DNA of 64,000 nucleotides, from contig NZ_JYFC01000005.1 of assembly GCF_000938265.1 (NCBI RefSeq), positions 1 through 64,000 on the forward strand. The letters are read 5' to 3'. This stretch comes from Agreia bicolorata (GTDB lineage Bacteria; Actinomycetota; Actinomycetes; Actinomycetales; Microbacteriaceae). Each line of letters starts with the position of its first letter. Positions within the stretch are counted from its first letter, which is position 1. The translations under genes were made by a program, and so were the position numbers. Under the pieces are notes generated by a model. The model saw nothing but the letters and a program-made list of their open reading frames with translations. It was not told the origin of the DNA and did not search any database. Below are positions 43,559-53,822 of the stretch, piece by piece.

Positions 43559-44434
43559 ATGCGCCACGGAATCGTCATCCTGCCCCAAGACCCCTGGTCG
43601 ATCGCCCGCCGAAAGTGGCAGTCAGCCGAGGGACTCGGCTTCGATCATGCGTGGACTTACGATCACCTCTCGTGGCGTTCCCTCGCCGACCAGCCATGGA
43701 ACGCGACCATCCCCACTCTGACGGCTGCGGCCGTCGTCACCGAGACCATCCGCCTCGGCACCTTCGTCTCATCGCCGAACTTCAGGCATCCAGTGCCCTT
43801 CGCGAAAGAAATCGCCACGGTCGACGACATTTCGAGCGGGCGGTTCGTGCTCGGCGTCGGCTCTGGAGGCACGGGGTTCGACGCATTTGTGCTCGGTCAG
43901 CCCGAGTACACGCCCCACGAGCGCCATGCACGCTTCGCCGAGTTCGTGACCCTGCTCAACGAGCTGCTGCGGCATGAGGGCGACGGTGAGCGCGGCATCT
44001 CCTTCGATGGCGACTGGTACGAGGCGGTCGACGCGCGCATGGTCGGGGTTCCCTCACAGCGGCCTCGGGTGCCGTTCGTGCTCGCCGCCAATGGTCCGAA
44101 AGGTCTTGCCCTCGTCGCGAAGCACGGCCAGGGCTGGGTCACGACCGGCAAAGACGGCGCCACCGGCGAGAAGTGGTGGTCGGCGGTGGCCGCTCTGGCC
44201 GGCCGCCTCGATGACGCGGCAAACGCAGCAGGCCGTGACCCTGCATCCATCGATCGCTACCTGTCACTCGATTCTGGCGGGCAGTTCTCGCTCGAGAGCG
44301 TGGGCGCTTTCGAAGACCTGGTCGGGCGCGCGGCAGAACTCGGTTTCACCGACGTGATCTCACACTGGCCCCGAGCCGAGGGAATCTACGCAGGCGACGA
44401 AGAGGTTCTCTACGAGGTGGCCTCGCGCTTCTAG
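43559..44434 (+). CDS. LLM-class flavin-dependent oxidoreductase
   Basis: The 291-residue TIM-barrel protein resembles luciferase-like monooxygenases: GIVILPQDPWSIARRKWQSAEGLGFDHAWTYDHL, TFVSSPNFRHPVPFAKEIATVDDISSGRFVLGVGSGG. The flavin (FMN or F420) and substrate cannot be told from sequence. Monocistronic, convergent with ftsY with a 4-bp gap. Confidence 0.88.
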   Translation: MRHGIVILPQDPWSIARRKWQSAEGLGFDHAWTYDHLSWRSLADQPWNATIPTLTAAAVVTETIRLGTFVSSPNFRHPVPFAKEIATVDDISSGRFVLGVGSGGTGFDAFVLGQPEYTPHERHARFAEFVTLLNELLRHEGDGERGISFDGDWYEAVDARMVGVPSQRPRVPFVLAANGPKGLALVAKHGQGWVTTGKDGATGEKWWSAVAALAGRLDDAANAAGRDPASIDRYLSLDSGGQFSLESVGAFEDLVGRAAELGFTDVISHWPRAEGIYAGDEEVLYEVASRF

Positions 44435-44438
44435 GCGG

Positions 44439-45314
44439 CTAGCCGACCAGGTTCTGCGCGAAGACGTGCGGGGTGAAGCCGGTGAGGTCGTTGATGCCCT
44501 CTCCCTGGCCGATGAGCTTGATCGGAATACCCGTCTTCTCCTGAACGGCGAGTACGAAGCCGGCTTTGGCTGACCCGTCGAGCTTGGTGAGAACGAGGCC
44601 GGTCACGCCCGCGTGCTGAATGAACGCCTCGGCCTGGGCGAGCCCGTTCTGGCCGGTGGTCGCGTCGAGCACGAGCAGCACCTCGGCCACGGGGGCCTGC
44701 TTCTCGATGACTCGGCGGATCTTGCCGAGCTCGTCCATGAGTCCGCCCTTGGTCTGCAGGCGGCCTGCCGTGTCGATGACCACGATCTCCGTGCCGTGCA
44801 GCTTGGCGTACTCGATGGTCTGGAACGCGACCGATGCCGGATCCTGCCCCTCATGCTGCGGACGCACGATGGCGGCGCCCGCCCGTTCTGCCCAGGTGGC
44901 CACCTGCTCGACGGCGGCGGCGCGGAACGTGTCGGCCGCGCCGATGACGACCGTGCGCCCGTAGGTGGCGAGGAATTTCGCGAACTTGCCGATGGTTGTG
45001 GTCTTGCCGACGCCGTTGACGCCCACGACGAGCACGATGGCTGGGCGCTCAGACAGATGCAGGGTGGTGTCGAGCCGCGACAGCCGCTCCTCCATGGTCT
45101 CGCGGAGCATGCGCTGCAGGTCTTTGGGGTCGGTCGTCTTGAAGCGGTCGACCTTGGCTCGAAGATCCGTGACGACCGAGTCGGTGACGTCGGGGCCGAA
45201 GTCGGCCTTCAGCAGCGCGTCTTCGAGGTCCTCCCACGTGTTGGCGTCGATCGTGGGCTTGGTGAACATGCCTCGGAGGGCGCCAGACAAAGACCAGGGG
45301 GTGCGTTCAGCCAT
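44439..45314 (-). CDS. ftsY: SRP receptor FtsY
   Basis: FtsY docks SRP-bound ribosomes at the membrane. The 291-residue protein is the NG core without the long acidic A domain, as in many actinobacteria. The G-domain motifs are GVNGVGKTTTIGKFA, DTFRAAAVEQ, DTAGRLQTKGGLMDEL, TKLDGSAKAGF and GQGEGINDLTGF. It is the partner of Ffh encoded at 38989-40560. Confidence 0.96.
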   Translation of the reverse strand: MAERTPWSLSGALRGMFTKPTIDANTWEDLEDALLKADFGPDVTDSVVTDLRAKVDRFKTTDPKDLQRMLRETMEERLSRLDTTLHLSERPAIVLVVGVNGVGKTTTIGKFAKFLATYGRTVVIGAADTFRAAAVEQVATWAERAGAAIVRPQHEGQDPASVAFQTIEYAKLHGTEIVVIDTAGRLQTKGGLMDELGKIRRVIEKQAPVAEVLLVLDATTGQNGLAQAEAFIQHAGVTGLVLTKLDGSAKAGFVLAVQEKTGIPIKLIGQGEGINDLTGFTPHVFAQNLVG

Positions 45315-45337
45315 ATGACAAGACTACCGGCGTGCCC

Positions 45338-46336
45338 CTAGCCGACAGCCTGCACGAAGCCGTCCGACCGCTCAGCCTCGGCAGCGAGGTGAGCGAGCCG
45401 CTCGGGCAGCTCGAAACCCTTGCGGGCCATCGACTGGGCCCATAGGCGCCCTGCCCTGTAGCTCGAGCGCACCAGCGGACCGGCGAGCACCCCGAGGAAG
45501 CCGATCTCCTCGGCCTCCTGTTTGAACGCCACGAACTCCTCCGGCTTGACCCAGCGCGACACGGGGAGATGGCGAGGGCTCGGTCGCAGGTACTGCGTGA
45601 GTGTGATGATGTCGGTGCCGGCGTCGTGCAGATCGCGCAGCGCCTGGCTCACCTCGGCGGGCTCCTCCCCCATGCCGAGGATGAGGTTCGACTTGGTGAT
45701 GAGGCCCGCCGCCCTGGCCTGCGTGAGCACGTCGAGCGAACGCTCGTAGCGGAAGGCCGGGCGAATGCGCTTGAAGATGCGGGGAACGGTCTCGACGTTG
45801 TGGGCGAAGACCTCGGGCCTCGACGAGAACACCTCGGCGAGCAGATCACTGTTGCCCGAGAAGTCGGTAGCGAGGATCTCGACGCCGGTTCCCGGGTTGC
45901 GGCGATGGATCTCGCGCACCGTCTCTGCGTGCAGCCAGGCGCCCTCGTCGGGCAGGTCGTCGCGGGCGACGCCGGTGACGGTCGCATAGCGCAGGTTCAT
46001 CTTCTCGACCGATTCGGCAACTCGCCGCGGCTCGTCTGTGTCGTAGTCGGCCGGCTTGCCGGTGTCGATCTGGCAGAAGTCGCACCGCCTGGTGCACTGA
46101 GAACCGCCGATGAGGAACGTCGCCTCGCGGTCCTCCCAGCACTCGAAGATGTTCGGGCACCCGGCCTCCTGGCAGACGGTGTGCAGCCCCTCGTCTTTCA
46201 CGAGGTTCTGCAGGGCGCGATACTCGGGGCCGAAGCGTGCCTTCGTCTTGATCCACTCCGGCTTCTTTTCGATGGGTGTCTCAGCGTTTCTGATCTCGAG
46301 GCGCAGCAGCTTGCGCCCTTCGGGCACGGCGCTCAC
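45338..46336 (-). CDS. lipA: Lipoyl synthase
   Basis: LipA inserts two sulfurs into protein-bound octanoate. The 332-residue radical-SAM protein has the auxiliary cluster cysteines [12 protein letters not shown], the radical-SAM triad CTRRCDFC, and RSSYRAG near the C-terminus, whose Ser ligates the auxiliary cluster. GTG 46336 overlaps the lipB stop (GTGA), so lipB-lipA is a coupled pair. Confidence 0.96.
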   Translation of the reverse strand: MSAVPEGRKLLRLEIRNAETPIEKKPEWIKTKARFGPEYRALQNLVKDEGLHTVCQEAGCPNIFECWEDREATFLIGGSQCTRRCDFCQIDTGKPADYDTDEPRRVAESVEKMNLRYATVTGVARDDLPDEGAWLHAETVREIHRRNPGTGVEILATDFSGNSDLLAEVFSSRPEVFAHNVETVPRIFKRIRPAFRYERSLDVLTQARAAGLITKSNLILGMGEEPAEVSQALRDLHDAGTDIITLTQYLRPSPRHLPVSRWVKPEEFVAFKQEAEEIGFLGVLAGPLVRSSYRAGRLWAQSMARKGFELPERLAHLAAEAERSDGFVQAVG

Positions 46337-46995
46337 GCGGCGACCTCCGCAGCCGTAGCGAATCCCGCAATCACTGAAGAATCCAAGAAGCGGTCGGCGA
46401 TGAGCGGCGCGACGTCGCTCGGCTGCACCACACGTCCGATGCATTCGCTGATCGTGGTCACTCCCGCGTCGCGAATGCCGCAGGCCACGATCCGCGAATA
46501 CGGCTCGAGGCTATTGCTGCAGTTCAGCGCGAAGCCGTGCATCGTCACGTCATGGGCGATGCGGATGCCGATGGCCGCGATCTTGAAATCGGCCCCGCCT
46601 CTCGAGACCCAGACCCCAGAGCGCCCGTCGACACGTCCGCACTCCACACCGAGTTCGTCGAGCACATCGATCAGAATCCCCTCGAGACGGCGCACGTAGC
46701 CCACGACGTCGATCGGCTCGGCGAGCCGCAGAATCGGATAGCCGACGAGCTGACCGGGCCCGTGCCAGGTGATCTTGCCACCCCGGTCGACGTCGATGAC
46801 GGGGGTTCCGTCGGTCGGCCGCTCCGAAGCATCCGTTCTGCGCCCAGCGGTGAACACCGGCTGGTGCTCGAGCAGCACCAGCGTGTCGGGTGTCGTGCGG
46901 GCGACGACACCTTCGTGGAGGCGACGCTGCAACGCCCATCCATCGGCGTAGTCCACCGCGTGATCGCCGAATCCGGCGAGAAGAAGCTCTGTCAT
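46333..46995 (-). CDS. lipB: Octanoyl-[acyl carrier protein]:protein octanoyltransferase
   Basis: LipB moves octanoate from ACP to lipoyl domains, the step before LipA. The 220-residue protein has the conserved [18 protein letters not shown] block and, near the C-terminus, [16 protein letters not shown] with the catalytic Cys; the Lys is in [10 protein letters not shown]. It is directly upstream of and coupled to lipA. Confidence 0.95.
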   Translation of the reverse strand: MTELLLAGFGDHAVDYADGWALQRRLHEGVVARTTPDTLVLLEHQPVFTAGRRTDASERPTDGTPVIDVDRGGKITWHGPGQLVGYPILRLAEPIDVVGYVRRLEGILIDVLDELGVECGRVDGRSGVWVSRGGADFKIAAIGIRIAHDVTMHGFALNCSNSLEPYSRIVACGIRDAGVTTISECIGRVVQPSDVAPLIADRFLDSSVIAGFATAAEVAA

Positions 46996-47034
46996 GCAGG
47001 CAGTCTAGCTATTTAATAGACGCAGTCCAATTAA

Positions 47035-50000
47035 TCAGGCCGGCTGGTTGTCACCTACGCGTTGGCCGACCACCGCCGACACCCCGTCTTGTCGCATGGA
47101 GACGCCGTAGAGGGCATCTGCGATCTCCATCGTGCGCTTCTGGTGCGTGATCACGATGAGCTGACTCGTCTTTCTGAGGTCTTCGAAGATGGTCAGCAGC
47201 CGACCCAGGTTGGCGTCGTCGAGGGCCGCCTCGACCTCGTCCATGATGTAGAACGGGCTGGGCCTGGCCTTGAAGATCGCGATCAGCAGCGCGACCGCGG
47301 CCAGCGAGCGCTCCCCTCCTGACAGCAGAGAGAGCCGCTCGATCTTCTTGCCGGCGGGCTTGACCGACACCTCGATGCCGGTGGTGAGCAGGTTCGAAGG
47401 ATCGGTGAGGCTGATGCTGCCCGTTCCGCCCGGGAACAGGATCGGGAACACCTCCTGGAACGCGGCCTTGGTATCAGTGAAAGCCTCGTCGAAGATCACC
47501 TGCATCTTCACGTCAATCTCGTCGATGATCGTGAGCAGGTCGGTGCGCGTCTTCGTGAGGTCGGTCAGCTGCTCGGTGAGGAACTTGTGTCGCTGCTCGA
47601 GCGCGTCGAACTCCTCGAGCGCAAGCGGGTTCACTCGGCCCAGCTCGGCGAGCTTTCGCTCGGCCTTCGCAAGTCTGGCCTGTTGCGCGACGCGATCGAA
47701 GGGGATACCCGCGGGCTGCCCTTCGACAGGCTCGGGAAGCGGCGAGTCCGGTGGGATCAGTTGGTCGGGACCGTACTCGGAGACGAGCACGTCTTCGACG
47801 AGCCCGAGCTCACTGCCCACGCGCTCGAGCACGCTCGACAGGTGCAGCTTCTTCTCATAGATCTGCAGTTCGAGACCGTGCACGTTCTCAGTGATCGCCT
47901 GCAGGCGCTCGCGCAGCGCGGCCTCGTCGCGGCGCAGAGCGAGCAGCTCCTGATTCTGTTCCGCGCGCTCCGCCTCGGCGCGAGCCTGCTCGAGGCGCGC
48001 TTCGGCAACCGACGCCTCCACCGAACTGAGCACGGCGGGCAGGGCTTCGACCACATCCGTGGCGGCTTGCACTTGACGCCGCCGGATCACGGCTCGCCGC
48101 GCCGCTTCCTCTGCCGCCGCCCGGTCGGCCTCGACCTGCTTCTGGAGCGCTGCACGACGAGCCTCCTCGGCGCGCACCCGCTCGCGAGCGGTCTCCAGCT
48201 GGAGCCGCGCCCCGATCTCCCTCTCCCTGGCGCTCTCGAGCTCGGCGTACAGCGCGTCGCGCTGGCTCACGTCGAGCATGGGGCGTGGGCGGGACTGAGC
48301 CGTCTCGAGTTCTTCCTTCGCCGTCGCGGCCGCACGTTCCGCCTGAGCGACCGTCTCCTCCGACACCGCGAGCGCCGAGCTGAGCCGATCGAACTCGCCC
48401 GTCGACGCGTCGAGTTGGGCCTTGAGCCTGGCGAGCTTCTCGGTCTGTGCAGCGAGCGCGGAATCGAACTCGCGGAGCGCCGCGAGCGCCTGCGCCGACT
48501 GTTCTTTCGCGAGCTGCACGATGCCACGCTGCTCGGCGAGGGCGAACTTGGCCCTCTCGATCAGCGAGAGCGTCTCATCGAGGTTCACCGAGGCGGTGTC
48601 ACGCTCGGCGCGCAGCTCGATGCGGCTGCGCTTGGCACCCGATCCTCCACGCAGCACGTACTCGGTGAGCACGTCGCCCGATCGGGTGATGAGAGTGGCT
48701 CCGGCGTGCTTCGCCACCGACGGCCACACCTTTCGGGCCGTGGCGAGATCGTCGACGATCAGCGTTCGGGCGAGCAGACCGCGCACGCCGGCCGGTGCCG
48801 TGATCACGTCGACGGCCGCGATGACTCCAGCGGCGTCGGATGCGATGGGCTCGGCAACCGCATCGGTTCCAGCAACGGGATCGGCGGAATCGGCCACAAC
48901 GATCTCGACGCGGCCGAGCTCGTCGCTGTGGGCCAGGTCGATGGCGGTGCGCGCAGCATCCGGTGTCTCGGCGAGAACCGCATCGGCCAAGGTGCCGAGG
49001 GCCGCCGCGATCGCGGCCTCGAAGCCCGGCTTGGCCGTGACGTTGTCGGCAACCAGCCCGAGCACACCAGGGACTTTCGCTGCGATGAGGTCGGTCGTGC
49101 CGTCTTTCTGGTCGAGGGCCAGAGTCAGGGCGCTCGTTCGGGCGGCGAGCGCATCGCGCTCGCGCTCATGGCCGTGCAGGGTTTCGCGCAGGACCTCGAT
49201 CTCGGCCTCGGCCTCGAACAGGCGGGCCTGCGCGAACTCGTAGGCCTCGTCGAGGTCGGTCTCGGATGTTCCAGAAACGGCGGCCTCTGCTTCGAGAAGA
49301 GCGAACTCGGCCTTCGCCGTCTCACGCCGAGCGGTCGCGGCCTCGAGGGCGTTGGTCTGCCTCAGCACCTCGCCTCGCACGGCAGCGAGCCGCGAGTTGG
49401 CCGTGTCGACCTGACCCTGCAGTTTGGAGATCTCGAGATCGTGTTTCGACACGAGGGCGCTCTGGGCCGCGATCTCCTCGTCGACCGAGTCGAGCGAGGA
49501 GCGCGCGTCTACTGAGTCGGCCTGGGCCACCGTGAGGGCAAGCTCGGCGGCCTCAACCTCGCCGCGGAGCCGCAGGATCTCGTCGGCCGCGTCGGCGACC
49601 ATCTGCGGGGTGACCGTGGGCCCTGTGGCCGTACCCTCGGCATCCGAACCCAGCAGCGCGAGCCGCTGGTTGGCCAGGGTGAAGAGGCCGCGCAAGCGCT
49701 CCTGCACCGACTCGAGACCGAAGCTCGTTCGCCGCGCGATGTCGACGGCGTCGCCCACCTGGGCGCCCTCGATTCGGGCGACGCGAAGCTGGTTCTGCTC
49801 GAGCCGCTCCTGCAGCACGATGCGTTCGGTGCGGCGCTCGTTCTCGGTTCGTCCATGGTCTGAGAGCGCGGTGCGCAGGGTGACGACCTCGTCGGCGAGA
49901 AGCCGGGCGCGAGCATCCCGCACGATCATGGCGATCGACTGCGCCTCTTTCGCGATCTCGGCCTGGCGGCCCAGAGGTTTGAGCTGACGGCGGATCTCGC

Positions 50001-50586
50001 CCGCAAGGTCGCTGAGACGAGTGAGGTTGGCCTGCATCGCCTCGAGCTTGCGCTGCGTCTTCTCTTTGCGGCGCCGGTGCTTCAGAATCCCTGCGGCTTC
50101 TTCGATGAAACCGCGTCGTCCTTCGGGTGTCGCGTGCAGCACGGCGTCGAGCTGGCCCTGACCAACGATCACGTGCATCTCGCGGCCGAGCCCGGAGTCG
50201 CTCAGCAGCTCCTGAACGTCGAGAAGCCGACAGCCCTCGCCGTTGATCGCATACTCGCTGCCCCCGTTGCGAAACAGCGTGCGACTGATCGTGACCTCGG
50301 AATAGTCGATCGGCAGGGCGCCGTCTGCATTGTCGATGGTGAGGATGACCTCGGCCCGGCCGAGGGGACCCTTCGTGGCCGTGCCCGCGAAGATGACGTC
50401 CTCCATCTTGCCGCCCCGGAGAGTCTTCGCGCCCTGCTCGCCCATGACCCAGGCGAGTGCGTCGACGACGTTGCTCTTGCCCGATCCGTTCGGACCGACG
50501 ACGCAGGTGACCCCGGTCTCGAAGGCGAAGGTCGTGGGGTGCGCGAACGACTTGAAACCCTTGAGGGTCAGGCTTTTGAGATACAC
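47035..50586 (-). CDS. smc: Chromosome segregation SMC protein
   Basis: The 1183-residue ATPase organises and segregates chromosomes with ScpA/ScpB. The N-terminal head has Walker A GPNGSGKSNVVDAL; long coiled coils flank a hinge near residues 500-640 (KVPGVLGLVADNVTAKPGFEAAIAAALG). The C-terminal head has the signature LSGGERSLAAVALLIAIF and Walker B FYIMDEVEAALDD. A copy of a dispersed repeat is translated in frame as LPEPVEGQ near residue 955, just beyond the second coiled coil. Confidence 0.97.
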   Translation of the reverse strand: MYLKSLTLKGFKSFAHPTTFAFETGVTCVVGPNGSGKSNVVDALAWVMGEQGAKTLRGGKMEDVIFAGTATKGPLGRAEVILTIDNADGALPIDYSEVTISRTLFRNGGSEYAINGEGCRLLDVQELLSDSGLGREMHVIVGQGQLDAVLHATPEGRRGFIEEAAGILKHRRRKEKTQRKLEAMQANLTRLSDLAGEIRRQLKPLGRQAEIAKEAQSIAMIVRDARARLLADEVVTLRTALSDHGRTENERRTERIVLQERLEQNQLRVARIEGAQVGDAVDIARRTSFGLESVQERLRGLFTLANQRLALLGSDAEGTATGPTVTPQMVADAADEILRLRGEVEAAELALTVAQADSVDARSSLDSVDEEIAAQSALVSKHDLEISKLQGQVDTANSRLAAVRGEVLRQTNALEAATARRETAKAEFALLEAEAAVSGTSETDLDEAYEFAQARLFEAEAEIEVLRETLHGHERERDALAARTSALTLALDQKDGTTDLIAAKVPGVLGLVADNVTAKPGFEAAIAAALGTLADAVLAETPDAARTAIDLAHSDELGRVEIVVADSADPVAGTDAVAEPIASDAAGVIAAVDVITAPAGVRGLLARTLIVDDLATARKVWPSVAKHAGATLITRSGDVLTEYVLRGGSGAKRSRIELRAERDTASVNLDETLSLIERAKFALAEQRGIVQLAKEQSAQALAALREFDSALAAQTEKLARLKAQLDASTGEFDRLSSALAVSEETVAQAERAAATAKEELETAQSRPRPMLDVSQRDALYAELESAREREIGARLQLETARERVRAEEARRAALQKQVEADRAAAEEAARRAVIRRRQVQAATDVVEALPAVLSSVEASVAEARLEQARAEAERAEQNQELLALRRDEAALRERLQAITENVHGLELQIYEKKLHLSSVLERVGSELGLVEDVLVSEYGPDQLIPPDSPLPEPVEGQPAGIPFDRVAQQARLAKAERKLAELGRVNPLALEEFDALEQRHKFLTEQLTDLTKTRTDLLTIIDEIDVKMQVIFDEAFTDTKAAFQEVFPILFPGGTGSISLTDPSNLLTTGIEVSVKPAGKKIERLSLLSGGERSLAAVALLIAIFKARPSPFYIMDEVEAALDDANLGRLLTIFEDLRKTSQLIVITHQKRTMEIADALYGVSMRQDGVSAVVGQRVGDNQPA
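47719..47740. repeat. Dispersed repeat, copy B, inside smc
   Basis: CCCTTCGACAGGCTCGGG plus aagc lies within smc and is read in frame on the minus strand as LPEPVEGQ. It differs from copy A at a few positions. It adds a short Pro/Glu insertion between coiled coil and C-terminal head. Confidence 0.65.
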
Positions 50587-50665
50587 CCGACGCCCTCCGC
50601 TTCGTTCTGACTTCCAGTGGTTGCTCTACGGTACCGAACCCGCGCCGATGCGGGGGCGAGGCTCG

Positions 50666-51553
50666 TCAACAATGCTCGAACACGTAGTCGGCGTGGCCCT
50701 TCGCGACGAGGTTGCGGTCGCGCAGAATCGTGCTGGCCGGTCTCTCGTTCGAGGCGCAGATTTCGTCGAACGGGGCCGAGAGGTCATCGGTGTACTCGAT
50801 GTCTATGACCCGGTCGCCGTAGACCTCGGCGTAGGCACCGCACTCCTCGAAGCGCACGCACTCCTCGGTGACGGCGAAATCGAATCCCGCCTCGGTGCGA
50901 CCGCGCCCGCCCAGCTCGGCTGAGTTCTTCTGCCCTATCGCCATGGCACGTCCGTGAGCCCGGTCGGCGAAGAGCTTCGCGAGCGCCAGGTTGTCGCCGA
51001 TGCTGAGGTGTCCGTCGCTACGCGAGTAGGTGTCGAGGTTGTCGATCTCGACAGCGTCGAACCCCTTGTCGGCGCACGCCTCGATGGATGCGCCGATCAC
51101 GCGCGAGATGCGCTGCCTCTTCTCGGGCGTCGACGTGTCGAGAATGAACTCGTCGGGCCAGTTCGGGTCGATGATCGCCGTGCCGTCATCAGCCCGCAAC
51201 ACGAGGTCGGGGTTGTCGACGCTCCACCGCTCATCGTCGCCGGGCTGCGACTGGAATCCGTTGACGTAGCAGATGGAGTACACGCCCTCGGCCGGCTCCG
51301 ACGTGCTGTCGCGGGTGACGATCTTCACGGCGGCGTCGACGTCGTAGCTGCCCCCGAGCTGGTAGTCGGCCGGTTCGCCGAAGGGCGGCAGGGTGAGGCC
51401 GGCTTCTGTCACGGTCCAGGAGTCGCTGGAGCTCGGCGACGTCGTCTCGTCGTCTCGGGCATCCGACGTGCACGCCGCGAGCAACCCGAGAATCGCGACG
51501 GTCGCTGCGCCTGCGACCAACGCCGTCGAGATCCTTGCCTGCATACCGCTCAT
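50666..51553 (-). CDS. GH114 endo-alpha-1,4-polygalactosaminidase-like lipoprotein
   Basis: The 295-residue protein has a lipoprotein signal ending in LLAAC. The body is a TIM barrel of the GH114/TM1410 type: YSICYVNGFQSQPGDDERW, WPDEFILDTSTPEKRQRISRVIGASIEACADKGFDAVEIDNLDTYSR with conserved acidic residues, then AIGQKNSAEL. It is likely anchored outside the cell and acts on a galactosamine-containing polymer. Start ATG 51553 or 51544. It follows no clear operon partner and lies 79 bp from smc. Confidence 0.85.
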   Translation of the reverse strand: MSGMQARISTALVAGAATVAILGLLAACTSDARDDETTSPSSSDSWTVTEAGLTLPPFGEPADYQLGGSYDVDAAVKIVTRDSTSEPAEGVYSICYVNGFQSQPGDDERWSVDNPDLVLRADDGTAIIDPNWPDEFILDTSTPEKRQRISRVIGASIEACADKGFDAVEIDNLDTYSRSDGHLSIGDNLALAKLFADRAHGRAMAIGQKNSAELGGRGRTEAGFDFAVTEECVRFEECGAYAEVYGDRVIDIEYTDDLSAPFDEICASNERPASTILRDRNLVAKGHADYVFEHC

Positions 51554-51631
51554 GCTAGGCGGCGTACGCTTGAATCGTCTGCTCGCTCCCGGTCGCACCG
51601 GGGCATCGATCCGAAGAGGACTCCCGCCGGA

Positions 51632-52900
51632 ATGGCTCATCCCCCGCTCGTCTCCCCCGGCCCCGCGCTGACGCCGGCCGAGCTCAGCCGCTACTCCCGG
51701 CAACTCACGCTCCCGCAGATCGGCGTCGACGGCCAGCGCCGCCTCAAGGCGTCGCGCGTGCTCGTGCTGGGCGCGGGCGGACTCGGGTCGCCCATCCTCA
51801 CCTCGCTCGTCGCGGCAGGCGTCGGAACCGTCGGCGTCGTCGACTCCGACACGGTCGAGCCCTCCAATCTGCAACGCCAGACCCTCTTCGGCACCGCCGA
51901 TGTGGGTCGCCGCAAGGCCGAGGCTGCGGCTTCGGCCCTCGCTGAGCTGAACCCCCTGGTCGACATTCTTCCCCTCGTTGTTCGCGTGACGAGCGCGAAC
52001 GTGCTCGCCCTCGTCGCCGACTACGATGTGATCGTCGACGGCACAGACAACTTCGAGACCCGCTATCTGGCCCACGACGCGGCCAAGCTATTGGGCAAGC
52101 CCTACGTGTGGGGCTCCGTGCTGCGATTCGACGGCCAGGCGACCGTGTTCTGGGCGACACCGCCCGCCGCGCTGGGAGCGGGCGTCACCGTTCGCGACCT
52201 GTTCGCCGAGGAGCCGCCGGCCGATGAGGGCGAGACCTGCGCCACCGCGGGTGTGCTCGGATCGATCTGCGCCTCGATCGGCTCGGTCATGGCCACCGAG
52301 ACCATCAAGTTGCTTCTCGGCTTCGGCGAACTGCTGCTGGGCCGGCTACTCGTGCACGACGGCCTGGATGCGACGTGGCGCGAGATCCGCTTCGGCCCGG
52401 CCGCGCGCGACGCGGCTCCGCGAGAGCGGTCGGCAGTGGCATCCGCTGCAACCACGACCTCGCGACCAACCCTGCCGGCCTCGCCCGAGGCGTCCGGCAC
52501 CCACGACACGAAAGGCACCCCTGTGACCCAGCCCGACGCATCCACCGCACTGCCCGAACCGACCGCCGAGCGCATGACGCCCACCCAACTGAAGGCCCTG
52601 CTCGACGCCCGCGAGCGCGGCGAGCAGAGCTTCGTGCTGGTCGACGTGCGCGAGCCGTGGGAGCGTGACATCGTCGCGATCGAGGGCTCAGAACTGATTC
52701 CGATGAGCCAGCTGCTCAGCGACGAGGCTCGCGAGAAGATGCCTCAGGACGGCCGGGTGATTTTGTACTGCCACCACGACGGCCGCTCGGGCCAGGCCCG
52801 GGACTACATGGCCCAGAACGGCTGGTCGAACATCTCCGACCTCGGCGGAGGGGTCGACGCGTGGGTCACCGAGATCGAGCCCGACAAGGCGCGGTACTGA
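51632..52900 (+). CDS. moeB: MoeB/ThiF adenylyltransferase fused to rhodanese
   Basis: The protein activates the C-terminal Gly-Gly of MoaD or ThiS-like carriers with ATP. The 422-residue chain has an E1-like domain, residues 20-270 (LVLGAGGLGSPILTSLVAAGVG, DVIVDGTDNFETRYL), then a linker and a rhodanese domain from about 325 (FVLVDVREPWERDI, ILYCHHDGRSGQARDYM; active-site Cys in YCHHDGR). The fusion suggests both activation and sulfur transfer for molybdopterin. The moa/mod genes begin about 0.7 kb downstream on the other strand. Confidence 0.92.
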   Translation: MAHPPLVSPGPALTPAELSRYSRQLTLPQIGVDGQRRLKASRVLVLGAGGLGSPILTSLVAAGVGTVGVVDSDTVEPSNLQRQTLFGTADVGRRKAEAAASALAELNPLVDILPLVVRVTSANVLALVADYDVIVDGTDNFETRYLAHDAAKLLGKPYVWGSVLRFDGQATVFWATPPAALGAGVTVRDLFAEEPPADEGETCATAGVLGSICASIGSVMATETIKLLLGFGELLLGRLLVHDGLDATWREIRFGPAARDAAPRERSAVASAATTTSRPTLPASPEASGTHDTKGTPVTQPDASTALPEPTAERMTPTQLKALLDARERGEQSFVLVDVREPWERDIVAIEGSELIPMSQLLSDEAREKMPQDGRVILYCHHDGRSGQARDYMAQNGWSNISDLGGGVDAWVTEIEPDKARY

Positions 52901-53012
52901 CGCGCCGCCTCGGCACTCGTCGAGTCGGCGCAGAAGCACCTTCGGAACCGATTTTCGGTGCATGTGAGGCAACTCGATGGTGCGTGGCGCCCGAACGGGC
53001 CAGAGTAGACGC

Positions 53013-53585
53013 ATGGATGAGAAGACGACTCTGCATGACTACCTGCGGCGTGGGCGAGACAGCCTGCTGTTGAAGGTCGAGGGACTCAGCGAGTACGACG
53101 TGCGTCGACCGCTGACTCCCACGGGCACGAACATTCTCGGCCTCGTCAAACACGTGGCGAGCGTGCAACTCGACTACTTCGGGGTGACGTTCGGTCGCCC
53201 CGCCGATCGCGCGATTCCGTGGCTGGCCGAGGATGCGGTGCCGGATTCCGACATGTGGGTTCCCGCTGCCGAGTCACGTGCGGAGATCATCGAGTTCCAC
53301 CACTACTCCGCGGCGCGCAGCGATGCCACGATCGATGCACTGAGCATCGACGCCATCGGCGAGGTGCCCTGGTGGAAGCCGGGGACGCGCCGAGTGACGC
53401 TGCACCAGATCCTCGTCCACGTGGTCGCAGAGACTGCCCGGCACGCGGGCCACGCCGACATTCTGCGCGAGGGCATCGACGGCGAGGTGGGATTGCGTGC
53501 GGCGGATCCGAATATCCCCGGGCGCTCCGCAGAGGAGTGGGCCGCCTACCGCGCCATGATCGAGGCCGACGCCCGCCGCGCCTAG
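53013..53585 (+). CDS. DinB-family (DUF664) protein
   Basis: The 190-residue helical protein has metal-ligand histidines in GLVKHVASVQLDYFG and HVVAETARHAGHADILRE, the pattern of the DUF664 branch of DinB-like four-helix proteins. Some members are thiol-dependent (mycothiol) transferases; this one is not assignable. ATG 53013 is chosen. It overlaps moaD by 4 bp at its end. Confidence 0.85.
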   Translation: MDEKTTLHDYLRRGRDSLLLKVEGLSEYDVRRPLTPTGTNILGLVKHVASVQLDYFGVTFGRPADRAIPWLAEDAVPDSDMWVPAAESRAEIIEFHHYSAARSDATIDALSIDAIGEVPWWKPGTRRVTLHQILVHVVAETARHAGHADILREGIDGEVGLRAADPNIPGRSAEEWAAYRAMIEADARRA

Positions 53586-53821
53586 CCGCCGGCGAACGGG
53601 GGCAGCACGTCGAGGCGGTCGCCGTCGCGCAGCACGATGTCGCGGTCAGTCGTGGTGACCTCGTTGAGGATGAACGAGCAGCGGGCGAAGACCGCCCGAG
53701 GGTCGTCTCCAAGCTCGTCGAGCAGGGCGCCGATTGTGTCTCCGACGCCAATCGAGCGCACCTCCTCGGCCACACCCGTGGCCGCTTTGGCCGCAGCGAA
53801 GTACCTCACCTGCACCTGCAT
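53582..53821 (-). CDS. moaD: Molybdopterin synthase sulfur-carrier subunit
   Basis: The 79-residue ubiquitin-fold protein ends in PPFAGG; the terminal Gly-Gly is adenylated by MoeB and carries the thiocarboxylate. It is encoded 1 bp after moaA and is the last gene of the mop-modABC-moaAD strand. Partner MoaE is encoded at 60900-61379. Confidence 0.93.
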   Translation of the reverse strand: MQVQVRYFAAAKAATGVAEEVRSIGVGDTIGALLDELGDDPRAVFARCSFILNEVTTTDRDIVLRDGDRLDVLPPFAGG

Positions 53822-53822
53822 G

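Noticed and set aside
47587-49515. 642-codon plus-strand frame inside smc
   Set aside because: Antisense to a complete, well-conserved SMC protein.
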